Assembly (NCBI GenBank): GCA_003023125.1 | Contig: PXSY01000156.1 | Span: forward strand, 1 to 8,668 | Direction of reading: 5' to 3' | DNA from: Bacteroidetes bacterium QH_10_64_19 | GTDB lineage: Bacteria > Bacteroidota > Rhodothermia > Rhodothermales > Salinibacteraceae | Length of the DNA stretch: 8,668 nt | Shown: positions 1-5,480 of the stretch, piece after piece | Layout: every line of letters starts with the position of its first letter | How positions within the stretch are numbered: the first letter of the stretch is position 1 | Notes under the pieces: model-generated | What the model was told of the DNA's origin: nothing | Databases searched by the model: none | The model's input: only the letters and a program-made list of their open reading frames with translations | Program-made: the position numbers and the translations under genes

Positions 1-182
1 GAGTAGTCCGCCGGCGTCAAGGCAGAACCGGCGAGCTCAGCCGCCCTTGATCGGAGGATGGACATCGAGGGCACGCGGGCGAGTGGGGATCGTGAAAGCA
101 CCGAGCTTTTGTTCCTGCAGGACAGTGCGGAACGGATGAGCCGCTGTCGCCAAGATGTGATTGCCGTGCCGGACGGGGGAAT
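1..182. other. Left-edge non-coding stretch
   Basis: I find no convincing gene in these 182 bases. Open frames that enter it are antisense to, or out of frame with, the response regulator. Apart from the hairpin at 121-148, the only structure is a weak 6-base inverted repeat (9-14 with 28-33, 13-base loop). The region probably separates the response regulator from whatever lies beyond the window. Confidence 0.4.
121..148 (-). terminator. Hairpin downstream of response regulator, possible terminator
   Basis: The arms at 121-130 and 141-148 are complementary: GACAG pairs with CTGTC and CGG with CCG, with a two-base bulge and a 10-base loop. The structure lies 35 bases past the stop codon of the response-regulator gene as read on the minus strand. 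No run of T follows on the minus strand, so it does not meet the usual rule for an intrinsic terminator. It may only stabilise the 3' end of the transcript. Confidence 0.3.
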
Positions 183-926
183 CTACTGGACCGCCTCCTG
201 CTCCGGTTCGTCGATGCGCTCGGCCCCTTCCAGCTTGTACCCAATGCCGTACACGCTCTGGATGGGCCATTCATCCTCCGCGTCCCCCTCCATCTCGTCA
301 CGCAGGGCGTTAACGTGCCGGTCGATGGTGCGCGTCTCCACCTCGGTAGGCAGGTCCCACACGTCTCGAAGAATCTGCTCGCGGGTGGCCGTCCGCCCTC
401 TGCGACGGAGCAGGTAGGCGAGCAGCTTGTACTCCAGGCCCGTAAGGTCCACCGGATCTCCGTCTCGGACAACCGTGTCGTCGTCTAAATCGACACGCAA
501 GCCCCCCACTTCGAAAGCGCCGCCTTCCTCGGTTGCTTCGGCCTCTCGGCGGAGCAGCACATCAATTCGGGCCACCAGCTCGTCCGTCTCAAACGGCTTC
601 GTCAGGTAATCGTCGGCCCCCACCTGAAAGCCACGCATCTTGTGCTCGTGGTCGCCGAGGCCCGTGAGCACGAGCACAGGGGTGCGTACGCCATCGTCGC
701 GGGCCTGCCGTAACACCTCGAAGCCACTCAGGTCCGGCAGCTTCGCGTCCAGCACAATAAGGTCGTACCCGGGCAGCCGGGTGGCTTCGTCCAGGGCCGC
801 CTCGCCCTCTTCGGCCAGCGTAACCTCGTAGCCCTCAGATTCCAGGTAGAGGAGAAGGCTCGTGCTCAGTTCACTATCGTCTTCGACGACAAGAAGAGCA
901 GGACCGTCGGGGTCAGCGTCGGACAT
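183..926 (-). CDS. OmpR/PhoB-family response regulator
   Basis: This is a 247-residue two-component transcription regulator. The receiver domain (about residues 10-127) carries the acidic pocket E15-D16-D17, the phospho-acceptor D60 in VLDAKLPDLSGFEVL, the switch residue T88 and the conserved K110 in the sequence DDYLTKPF. A winged-helix DNA-binding domain follows (about 138-234). It has a recognition helix around RTIDRHVNALRDEME (199-213) and the C-terminal hairpin signature SVYGIGYKL (224-232). All residues needed for phosphorylation are present, so it should be functional. The length is slightly above the family norm because of a short acidic N-terminus and the tail AERIDEPEQEAVQ. The start at 926 gives an ordinary receiver N-terminus; no Shine-Dalgarno is visible. 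No histidine kinase is encoded within the window, so the signal and target genes are unknown. A partner could lie beyond the left edge. Confidence 0.93.
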   Translation of the reverse strand: MSDADPDGPALLVVEDDSELSTSLLLYLESEGYEVTLAEEGEAALDEATRLPGYDLIVLDAKLPDLSGFEVLRQARDDGVRTPVLVLTGLGDHEHKMRGFQVGADDYLTKPFETDELVARIDVLLRREAEATEEGGAFEVGGLRVDLDDDTVVRDGDPVDLTGLEYKLLAYLLRRRGRTATREQILRDVWDLPTEVETRTIDRHVNALRDEMEGDAEDEWPIQSVYGIGYKLEGAERIDEPEQEAVQ

Positions 927-1178
927 AGGACGGGAGGAAAGGAATGAGAGAGATTCGTACCAGGGCCTCTACGACTTTGAGGGCCGAGCGCTTCGAAACG
1001 ACTGTGGAGTCGTGTTACCCGTCTGCAATAGATGATCGAGCAGACGTGCAGGAGCCGTGATGTGTGCGTCGGTCGCTGAAGATTGTACTACGGGTCGCGA
1101 CTCTTGGAGAAGACAATTGCTCACGCCTGGACAGGGAACGGAATCTACGGGCCCCGGAACGAACGAGCGGAGTAGGCC
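927..1178. other. Intergenic region upstream of response regulator
   Basis: These 252 bases between the rtcB-family gene and the response regulator hold no credible gene. They should contain the 3' end of the rtcB-family transcript and the promoter of the response regulator, both on the minus strand. I could not identify a convincing -35/-10 pair. The notable content is a cluster of the hexamer ACGACT, present at 971-976 and 998-1003 and as its inverse at 1008-1013. The last two form a perfect hairpin. Confidence 0.45.
998..1013 (-). terminator. Perfect 6-bp hairpin, candidate terminator
   Basis: ACGACT (998-1003) and AGTCGT (1008-1013) form a perfect 6-bp stem with a 4-base loop. Read on the minus strand, the stem is followed by TTTCG, a very short T run. 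The distance from the stop codon of the upstream rtcB-family gene is about 165 bases. It could be a weak terminator for that gene or a regulator site for the response-regulator gene (start at 926). Confidence 0.3.
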
Positions 1179-2618
1179 TCACCCATGCATGACCGCGAGC
1201 GGCTTCAGCTGGGCCACCTTGCTGGCGAGCCGGGCCCCCGCGACCGTTTCCACCACGCCACCGATGTTTTCCTTGAGTCGCACACCGCTGGCCGAGCGCG
1301 ATCCGTCCCCGGAGCGGACGTGCACTCCTTTTCCTTCCAGTTCTTCGTCGAGCGTGACGGGCTCGGCGTGATGATTGGCCTCGTGACGGCTCATGGTGCG
1401 CCCCGCGCCGTGACACGCCGAGCCAAAGCTCTTCTGCATGCTTTCGCGGGTCGCCAGCATGACCCATGAGGTCTCGCCCATGCTGCCGGGCACGAGGACC
1501 GGCTGCCCGAGGGCGCGGTACGGAAGCGATATGCCCGGCGTGCCGGGCCCAAACGCCCGCGCCGCCCCCTTGCGGTGCACGTAACATCGCATGTGCTTGC
1601 CGTCGACCTGGTGCATCTCCACCTGGCCCAGATTGTGGGCGACGTCGTACACCGTCTTGAGACGCTGCCCGGCCCCGTCCAGAAGATCGTCGAACACCTC
1701 ACGGACGCGGTGCGCCAGCACCTGCCGATTGGCGTACGCGTAGTTGGCGGCGGCCCGCATGGCCCCCATGTAGTCGTCGGCCTCCCCGGAGTCGAGCGGC
1801 ACCGACACGAGATTGGGGTCCGGAGGCGTGACGTCGTACGACGGAGCGACGTCCTGGAACTGCTCAATGTAGTCCGCACAGATCTGGCGCCCGTAGCCCC
1901 GCGACCCGCAATGGATTTGCGCAACGAGAGTGCCCTCCTTCAGCCCCATCGTCACGGCGGCCGCGCGATTGAAGACTTCCTCGACGGCGTGAATTTCGAT
2001 GAAGTGCTCGCCGCCGCCGAGGGTGCCGAGTTGCTGTGCGCCGAGGGACCGGGCCGTCTGGCTCACCTTGTTCGGATTCGCCTCGTTGAGCCGGCCTCCT
2101 TCCTCAGCACGCACGAGATCATCCTGCTGCGCCATATCCTTTCGGAGGGCCCACTGCGCGCCCGACTGGGCGACGTGGTCGACTTCGCTCTTGTTCAGGG
2201 AAATGGATCCTTCCGCGTCCACCCCGCTCGGGATGTGGGCCTTCAGCGCATCCGCAAGGACATCGAAGTCGCCTTTGGCCTCCTCGACCTTGATGTCCGA
2301 CCCCAGAAGCCGGACCCCCGCGTTGATGTCGTGCCCGATCGCGCCCGGGGCGATGGTGCCTACCGGCCACTTCGACACGGCGACGATTCCCACCGGTGCC
2401 CCTTGCCCACTGTACACATCCGGCATCACCACGAGGTGTCCCACCAGTCCCGAGAGCATGGAGGTGCGGATGGCCTGCCCGATGGCCTCCCGCCCAAGGA
2501 TCTCGTCGATGAGCTTCTCGCTTGCGAGGATGCGCACGGGGACGCGCATCGCCTCCTGGAACGACTCGGGAATTTCCCATGTGAAGTCGTCGATCCGCGT
2601 CAGGTCCGTCCGTTCCAT
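1179..2618 (-). CDS. rtcB: RtcB-family RNA ligase-like protein with altered active site
   Basis: This 479-residue protein has the full-length RtcB fold (family PF01139), whose members join RNA 2',3'-cyclic phosphate or 3'-phosphate ends to 5'-OH ends using GTP and Mn2+. Conserved landmarks are VVMPDV (63-68), APGAIGHDIN (90-99), QLGTLGGG (196-203), IHCGSRGYG (235-243), YDVAHNLG (324-331), HRKGAARAFGPG (348-359), LVPGSMG (375-381) and CHGAGRTMSR (402-411). H403 matches the guanylylated histidine; D97, H205, H236 and H328 match metal ligands. Several normally conserved positions differ. The metal-ligand Cys of DINCGVR is Ala100, the Asn before the metal-binding His is Glu204, the His of MPDVH is Tyr69, and the usual C-terminal KG is HG (His478). 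Ligase activity is therefore uncertain, and it may be a diverged paralogue. No archease or RtcA gene is adjacent. It follows mnmA on the same strand after 220 bases, with a leader hairpin just before the start. Confidence 0.9.
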   Translation of the reverse strand: MERTDLTRIDDFTWEIPESFQEAMRVPVRILASEKLIDEILGREAIGQAIRTSMLSGLVGHLVVMPDVYSGQGAPVGIVAVSKWPVGTIAPGAIGHDINAGVRLLGSDIKVEEAKGDFDVLADALKAHIPSGVDAEGSISLNKSEVDHVAQSGAQWALRKDMAQQDDLVRAEEGGRLNEANPNKVSQTARSLGAQQLGTLGGGEHFIEIHAVEEVFNRAAAVTMGLKEGTLVAQIHCGSRGYGRQICADYIEQFQDVAPSYDVTPPDPNLVSVPLDSGEADDYMGAMRAAANYAYANRQVLAHRVREVFDDLLDGAGQRLKTVYDVAHNLGQVEMHQVDGKHMRCYVHRKGAARAFGPGTPGISLPYRALGQPVLVPGSMGETSWVMLATRESMQKSFGSACHGAGRTMSRHEANHHAEPVTLDEELEGKGVHVRSGDGSRSASGVRLKENIGGVVETVAGARLASKVAQLKPLAVMHG

Positions 2619-2627
2619 ACGCTGTAA

Positions 2628-2664
2628 GCCTGCGGACGCATGCGGGTCGACGTCCCCTGCAGGC
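2628..2664 (-). promoter_or_regulatory. Strong hairpin in the leader of the rtcB-family gene
   Basis: GCCTGC-GGACG (2628-2638) pairs with CGTCC (2651-2655) and GCAGGC (2659-2664). This gives 11 GC-rich base pairs interrupted by a three-base bulge, with a 12-base loop. On the minus strand it ends nine bases before the ATG of the rtcB-family gene, so it would sit in the ribosome-binding region of the mRNA. The arms are visible directly. A role in controlling translation or transcript processing is inference. Confidence 0.45.
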
Positions 2665-2819
2665 GCCGCGTGTTGGTCTATTCTTGGTGAGAGACGAGCA
2701 GAGTTTGAACCTTCGGGGCAATTTCAGTGTTCCTCTGTTCGTTTCGAATTTCCACCGGGGCTGGCGCGGAAGTCGGCATACTGTAGCCCCATCTGTACTT
2801 GAAGAGCACTACCGCTGTG

Positions 2820-2839
2820 GCGCCCCACGGCGGGGACGC
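2820..2839 (-). terminator. GC hairpin at the end of mnmA, weak terminator candidate
   Basis: GCGCCCC (2820-2826) pairs with GGGG-A-CGC (2832-2839) around a 5-base loop, with one bulged base. It overlaps the mnmA stop codon (2839-2841). No T run follows on the minus strand, so intrinsic termination is doubtful and read-through into the rtcB-family gene is possible. Confidence 0.22.
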
Positions 2840-3987
2840 TACGCCGGAACGTCGGCCGCCTCCTTGGCCTCCGCGGACGCAGCCGTCCCCACGTCGTGGA
2901 TCCAGCCGCCCCCTAGCACGTCGTTGTCCTCGTATAGCACGAGACTCTGGCCCGGCGTGATGGCGCGGCGCGGCTCGGCAAATGCCACCTTCAAGGTGTC
3001 GTCGTCGGGCTGCCACGCAAGGCACCCCGCCCCGTCGTCGTTGTAGCGGATGGTGCCCCAGGCGGACCGCTCCTCCTCGATCTCGGGGTACTTCACGAGA
3101 TTGATCTCGTGGGCCGTGAGGGTTTGCTCCATCAGTTCCTCCTTCGGCCCCACCGTGATCGTATTCGTCTCCGCGTCAATGTCGGTGACGTATACGCGCT
3201 CGCCAAGGGCCAGGCCCAGCCCCCGGCGCTGGCCGACAGTGTAGAAGGGATAGCCGTCGTGCTCCCCCACGACCGTCCCGTCGCTGAGGACAAACTTGCC
3301 GCCCTTCACGTCCTCCTCAAGCCCGTCGACGTGGTCCTTGAGGAAGCGGGGGTAGTCGTTGTCCGGAATAAAGCAGATCTCGTAGGAGTCGGGCTTATCG
3401 GCCACGTCGAGGTCAAACTCGGCGGCCATCTCGCGGATCTCCGGCTTCTCGTACTCGCCCAGCGGAAAGATCGACCGCGCCAAGTGCTCCTGGGGCAGCC
3501 CCCAGAGCGCGTAGCTCTGATCCTTGTTGCGGTCTTTCCCCCGACTCAGCACATACCGGTCTAGATCTTCATCGTAGCGGACGTTGGCGTAGTGGCCGGT
3601 AGCAATGTACTCGCAATCCAGGTCGTCGGCCCGCTTCAGCAGAGCCGCCCATTTGATATGAGTGTTGCAGAGCACGCATGGGTTCGGGGTGCGTCCCGAA
3701 AGGTATTCGTTGGTGAACCGCTCGATCACCCAGTCGCCAAACTCCTCGCGAATGTCCACCACGAAATGGGTAAGGCCATGCTTGGTGGCCACCACACGGG
3801 CGTCGTTCATCGATTCGATCGAGCAGCACCCCACTTCTTTGCCGTCGCGCCCCCCGCTGGTGGAGTAGTCCCATGTCTTCATGGTAATGCCGATGACCTC
3901 GTAGCCGCGCTCATTCAAGAGAACGGCGGTGACGGAGGAGTCGACGCCGCCACTCATGGCAACGAGGACGCGTCCTTTCGTGCTCAT
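2839..3987 (-). CDS. mnmA: tRNA-specific 2-thiouridylase MnmA
   Basis: This 382-residue cytoplasmic enzyme adenylates and thiolates the wobble uridine (U34) of tRNAs for Lys, Glu and Gln, accepting sulfur from a persulfide relay. The N-terminal PP-loop is VAMSGGVDSS (9-18). The catalytic cysteine is C107 in PNPCVLCN (101-108), and the partner cysteine is C205 in SYEICFI (201-207). The tRNA- and ATP-binding signatures ATGHYANV (129-136), KDQSYALWGL (155-164) and YTVGQRRGLGLA (249-260) are in the expected order, followed by the usual C-terminal beta domain. An extra cysteine, C104, precedes the catalytic one, where E. coli MnmA has Asp. The pair C54-C55 lies in the loop after the first strand-helix unit. 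The C-terminal tail (about 364-382) is rich in Ala and Glu. The start at 3987 places the PP-loop at the normal distance. The gene is divergent from ridA, across 322 bases. Confidence 0.96.
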   Translation of the reverse strand: MSTKGRVLVAMSGGVDSSVTAVLLNERGYEVIGITMKTWDYSTSGGRDGKEVGCCSIESMNDARVVATKHGLTHFVVDIREEFGDWVIERFTNEYLSGRTPNPCVLCNTHIKWAALLKRADDLDCEYIATGHYANVRYDEDLDRYVLSRGKDRNKDQSYALWGLPQEHLARSIFPLGEYEKPEIREMAAEFDLDVADKPDSYEICFIPDNDYPRFLKDHVDGLEEDVKGGKFVLSDGTVVGEHDGYPFYTVGQRRGLGLALGERVYVTDIDAETNTITVGPKEELMEQTLTAHEINLVKYPEIEEERSAWGTIRYNDDGAGCLAWQPDDDTLKVAFAEPRRAITPGQSLVLYEDNDVLGGGWIHDVGTAASAEAKEAADVPA

Positions 3988-4152
3988 CGTATGTGTGACG
4001 TTGCTTCTTTGACGTGTCGTCGTTCAGCACGAGTACGAAAAACCCTTATCTACGGTCGGGCGTTCCTTCGCGAGGCGGGAACAGGGACGACAGCGAGCCC
4101 GACCACCACCGTCACCAGCGCCCCGGAGCCGCCCCAAAACATTCTCCCGTAC

Positions 4153-4180
4153 GGCCCGTCCCCAGCTGTCCGCACGGGCC
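4153..4180. repeat. GC-rich inverted repeat, 7-bp arms
   Basis: GGCCCGT (4153-4159) is the exact reverse complement of ACGGGCC (4174-4180), with a 14-base loop. It lies about 130 bases upstream of ridA and 22 bases before the tandem 21-bp repeats. It could be a protein-binding site or a leader hairpin; neither is shown. Confidence 0.4.
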
Positions 4181-4201
4181 CCTGTGGACATCTCTCCGTC
4201 G

Positions 4202-4243
4202 CTTCAGGCAATATTCGCCTGTCTTCAGACAATATTTGCTTGT
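4202..4243. repeat. Two abutting 21-bp direct repeats upstream of ridA, candidate tandem operator
   Basis: Units at 4202-4222 and 4223-4243 match at 18 of 21 bases with no gap between them. All three differences are transitions. Both share CTTCAG, CAATATT and TGT. The first unit also has inverted arms CAGGC/GCCTG around an AT-rich centre; the second is a weaker palindrome. A 21-bp period is two helical turns, which would place two bound proteins on the same DNA face. The pair lies 67-108 bases upstream of ridA. A regulatory role is inference, and either mnmA or ridA could be the target. Confidence 0.5.
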
Positions 4244-4309
4244 ACCGCACCCCGGAGAAACGGATGTTGGAACTGTCGCCTCTCTCTGAGACGCCTTTAT
4301 TTGTATTCT

Positions 4310-4708
4310 ATGTCCACGACGACTTCTGCGTCCCGCAACACCGTGACGACCCCTCTTGCCCCGGCCGCCATCGGGCCGTACAGCCAGGGCATCCTCGTCG
4401 ACAATCGGCTGTACGTCTCCGGTCAGATTGCGATCGACCCGGACACCGACAGCATGATCGACGGGTCGATTGAAGAGGAAACCGAATGCGTTCTCGACAA
4501 CATCGGGGCGGTCTTGAAGGCTGCGAGCATGGGATTCGAGAACGTCGTGCGGTGTGAGGTCTTCATGACCGACCTGAACGACTACGCCCAGATCAATGAG
4601 GTGTACGCGCGGTACTTCAACGAGAGCCCGCCGGCCCGGCAGGCCGTGCAGGTCGCTGAGCTTCCCCGCAATGCCCGCGTCGAAATCTCCTGTATTGCCG
4701 TGCGGTAA
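4310..4708 (+). CDS. ridA: RidA family reactive intermediate/imine deaminase
   Basis: This 132-residue protein belongs to the RidA (YjgF/YER057c/UK114) family, small trimeric cytoplasmic enzymes. They hydrolyse reactive 2-aminoacrylate and related enamine/imine intermediates, such as those made by threonine/serine dehydratase, and so protect PLP enzymes. Diagnostic motifs are IGPYSQGI (21-28), LYVSGQIAIDP (34-44), CEVFMTDLNDYAQINEVYARYF (starting at residue 82), PARQAVQVAELPRNARVEISCIAVR (starting at 108). The substrate-binding Arg of the family corresponds to R110, and the conserved Glu to E125; Y24 and G38 are also present, so activity is expected. I choose the ATG at 4310 because it gives the normal family length. 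An upstream in-frame ATG at 4184 would add 42 unrelated residues across the tandem repeats. It is the only plus-strand gene, and its stop is nine bases from that of the convergent lipoprotein gene. Confidence 0.95.
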   Translation: MSTTTSASRNTVTTPLAPAAIGPYSQGILVDNRLYVSGQIAIDPDTDSMIDGSIEEETECVLDNIGAVLKAASMGFENVVRCEVFMTDLNDYAQINEVYARYFNESPPARQAVQVAELPRNARVEISCIAVR

Positions 4709-4717
4709 TCGCCAGCC

Positions 4718-5281
4718 TTACTCGGCCTCGATCTGGAAGTAGACGTCCGCCCGCATGGCATTCCCACCGCCTGGAATGCTGCTCGGGTCCTCCACGCGAA
4801 ACCGACCGAATGTCTTTGAGGCACCCGCCTTCACCGCACCCGTCACCGGGGTCCGGCTCGCATCGACAACCGCCTCCTCTCCGCCCGACGGAAACGTGAC
4901 GCTCGCGATCTGCGGGCCGTCCGCATCCGTTCCGAGATGAATATCGGCCGACGAGAGCGATGTCGTCGACACCGGATCAACCTGCACGCTGTCGACTTGT
5001 GCGGACACCACTTGATCTCGACTCACAACACCGTATGGAGCAAGAACGTCATCGAGATCGTCCGACTCGATTGTCGAGACGACATCGACCTGTCCCCCCT
5101 CGGTGGCGTCGTTCTGCGTGTACGCGAATCGATACTGGACGGTCGGGGGAACGGACGAATTCGCATTGAGGATGATCGTCCCTCCCGTAGACGACAGGTC
5201 GCAGCTGGTCAGCAGGAGGCCTCCGACGAACAGAACGACGAGGAACGAGGCGCGAATCGCGCCGCGCAGAAGATCCGACAT
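4718..5281 (-). CDS. Hypothetical lipoprotein
   Basis: I do not recognise the family of this 187-residue protein. The N-terminus (MSDLLRGAIRASF, then hydrophobic residues to about 24) ends in LLLTSC, a good lipobox with the lipidated cysteine at C27, so it should be exported and anchored in a membrane. The mature part is acidic and rich in Val, Ser, Thr and Asp. Alternating hydrophobic residues suggest mainly beta structure. An example is VQYRFAYTQND (about 44-54); a second is the C-terminal strand MRADVYFQIEAE. It has no further cysteines and no catalytic motif that I can see. The start at 5281 is chosen because it puts the signal peptide at the N-terminus; an in-frame ATG at 5362 would put 27 arginine- and histidine-containing residues before it. 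The gene is convergent with ridA, with only nine bases between stops. It lies 199 bases downstream of the amidase gene on the same strand. Confidence 0.8.
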   Translation of the reverse strand: MSDLLRGAIRASFLVVLFVGGLLLTSCDLSSTGGTIILNANSSVPPTVQYRFAYTQNDATEGGQVDVVSTIESDDLDDVLAPYGVVSRDQVVSAQVDSVQVDPVSTTSLSSADIHLGTDADGPQIASVTFPSGGEEAVVDASRTPVTGAVKAGASKTFGRFRVEDPSSIPGGGNAMRADVYFQIEAE

Positions 5282-5480
5282 GGGGACTTGAGGATTGACG
5301 ACGGAGTGGGACAATCCTCGCCCGGGCCTCCTGCCGTTTGCGTGGTGCACCATAAGCATCATAAGAGGTGGTTCCTTCCCCCGAATTCAGTGTCGAGTCC
5401 CGCCCGGTCGTTGTCCTGAGTTCGGCCCAGCCGCAGCTCTCTCCGAAACTGTCAACTCTCTTCGCACACTGCGTGGGCCC
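5282..5480. other. Intergenic region between amidase and lipoprotein
   Basis: These 199 bases hold no gene apart from the unlikely N-terminal extension of the lipoprotein (to 5362). On the minus strand there is a perfect TTGACA (5450-5455), but nothing like a -10 box lies 16-18 bases downstream. TATGAT (5358-5363) resembles a -10 box but has no matching -35. I therefore do not call a promoter. Confidence 0.35.

Larger units (their letters stand above)
3988..4309. other. Divergent intergenic region between mnmA and ridA
   Basis: These 322 bases contain no credible gene; short plus-strand frames through them have no recognisable product. The region must hold the mnmA promoter (minus) and the ridA promoter (plus). 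Visible elements are two copies of TGACGT (3996-4001 and 4010-4015) close to the mnmA start, a GC-rich inverted repeat at 4153-4180, and two abutting 21-bp repeats at 4202-4243. Just before ridA, TTTATTTG (4296-4303) resembles the Bacteroidota -7 element TAnnTTTG. It lies only six bases from the ATG and lacks a well-spaced -33 element, so I do not call it a promoter. Confidence 0.5.

Noticed and set aside
1575..2627. 350-codon open frame on the plus strand
   Set aside because: It is fully antisense to the rtcB-family gene, whose frame has clear conserved motifs. Its own translation shows no recognisable domain and arises from high GC.
1999..2802. 267-codon plus-strand open frame
   Set aside because: It is antisense to the rtcB-family gene, Ser/Arg/Pro-rich and of low complexity, typical of a shadow frame.
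4184..4309. 42-residue N-terminal extension of ridA
   Set aside because: It crosses the tandem 21-bp repeats and has no homology-like character. The ATG at 4310 gives the standard RidA length.
3592..4473. 293-codon plus-strand open frame crossing from mnmA into ridA
   Set aside because: It is antisense to mnmA in its first half and out of frame with ridA in its second half; neither half resembles a protein.
5282..5362. 27-residue N-terminal extension of the lipoprotein
   Set aside because: It would put a charged stretch before an otherwise complete lipoprotein signal peptide.
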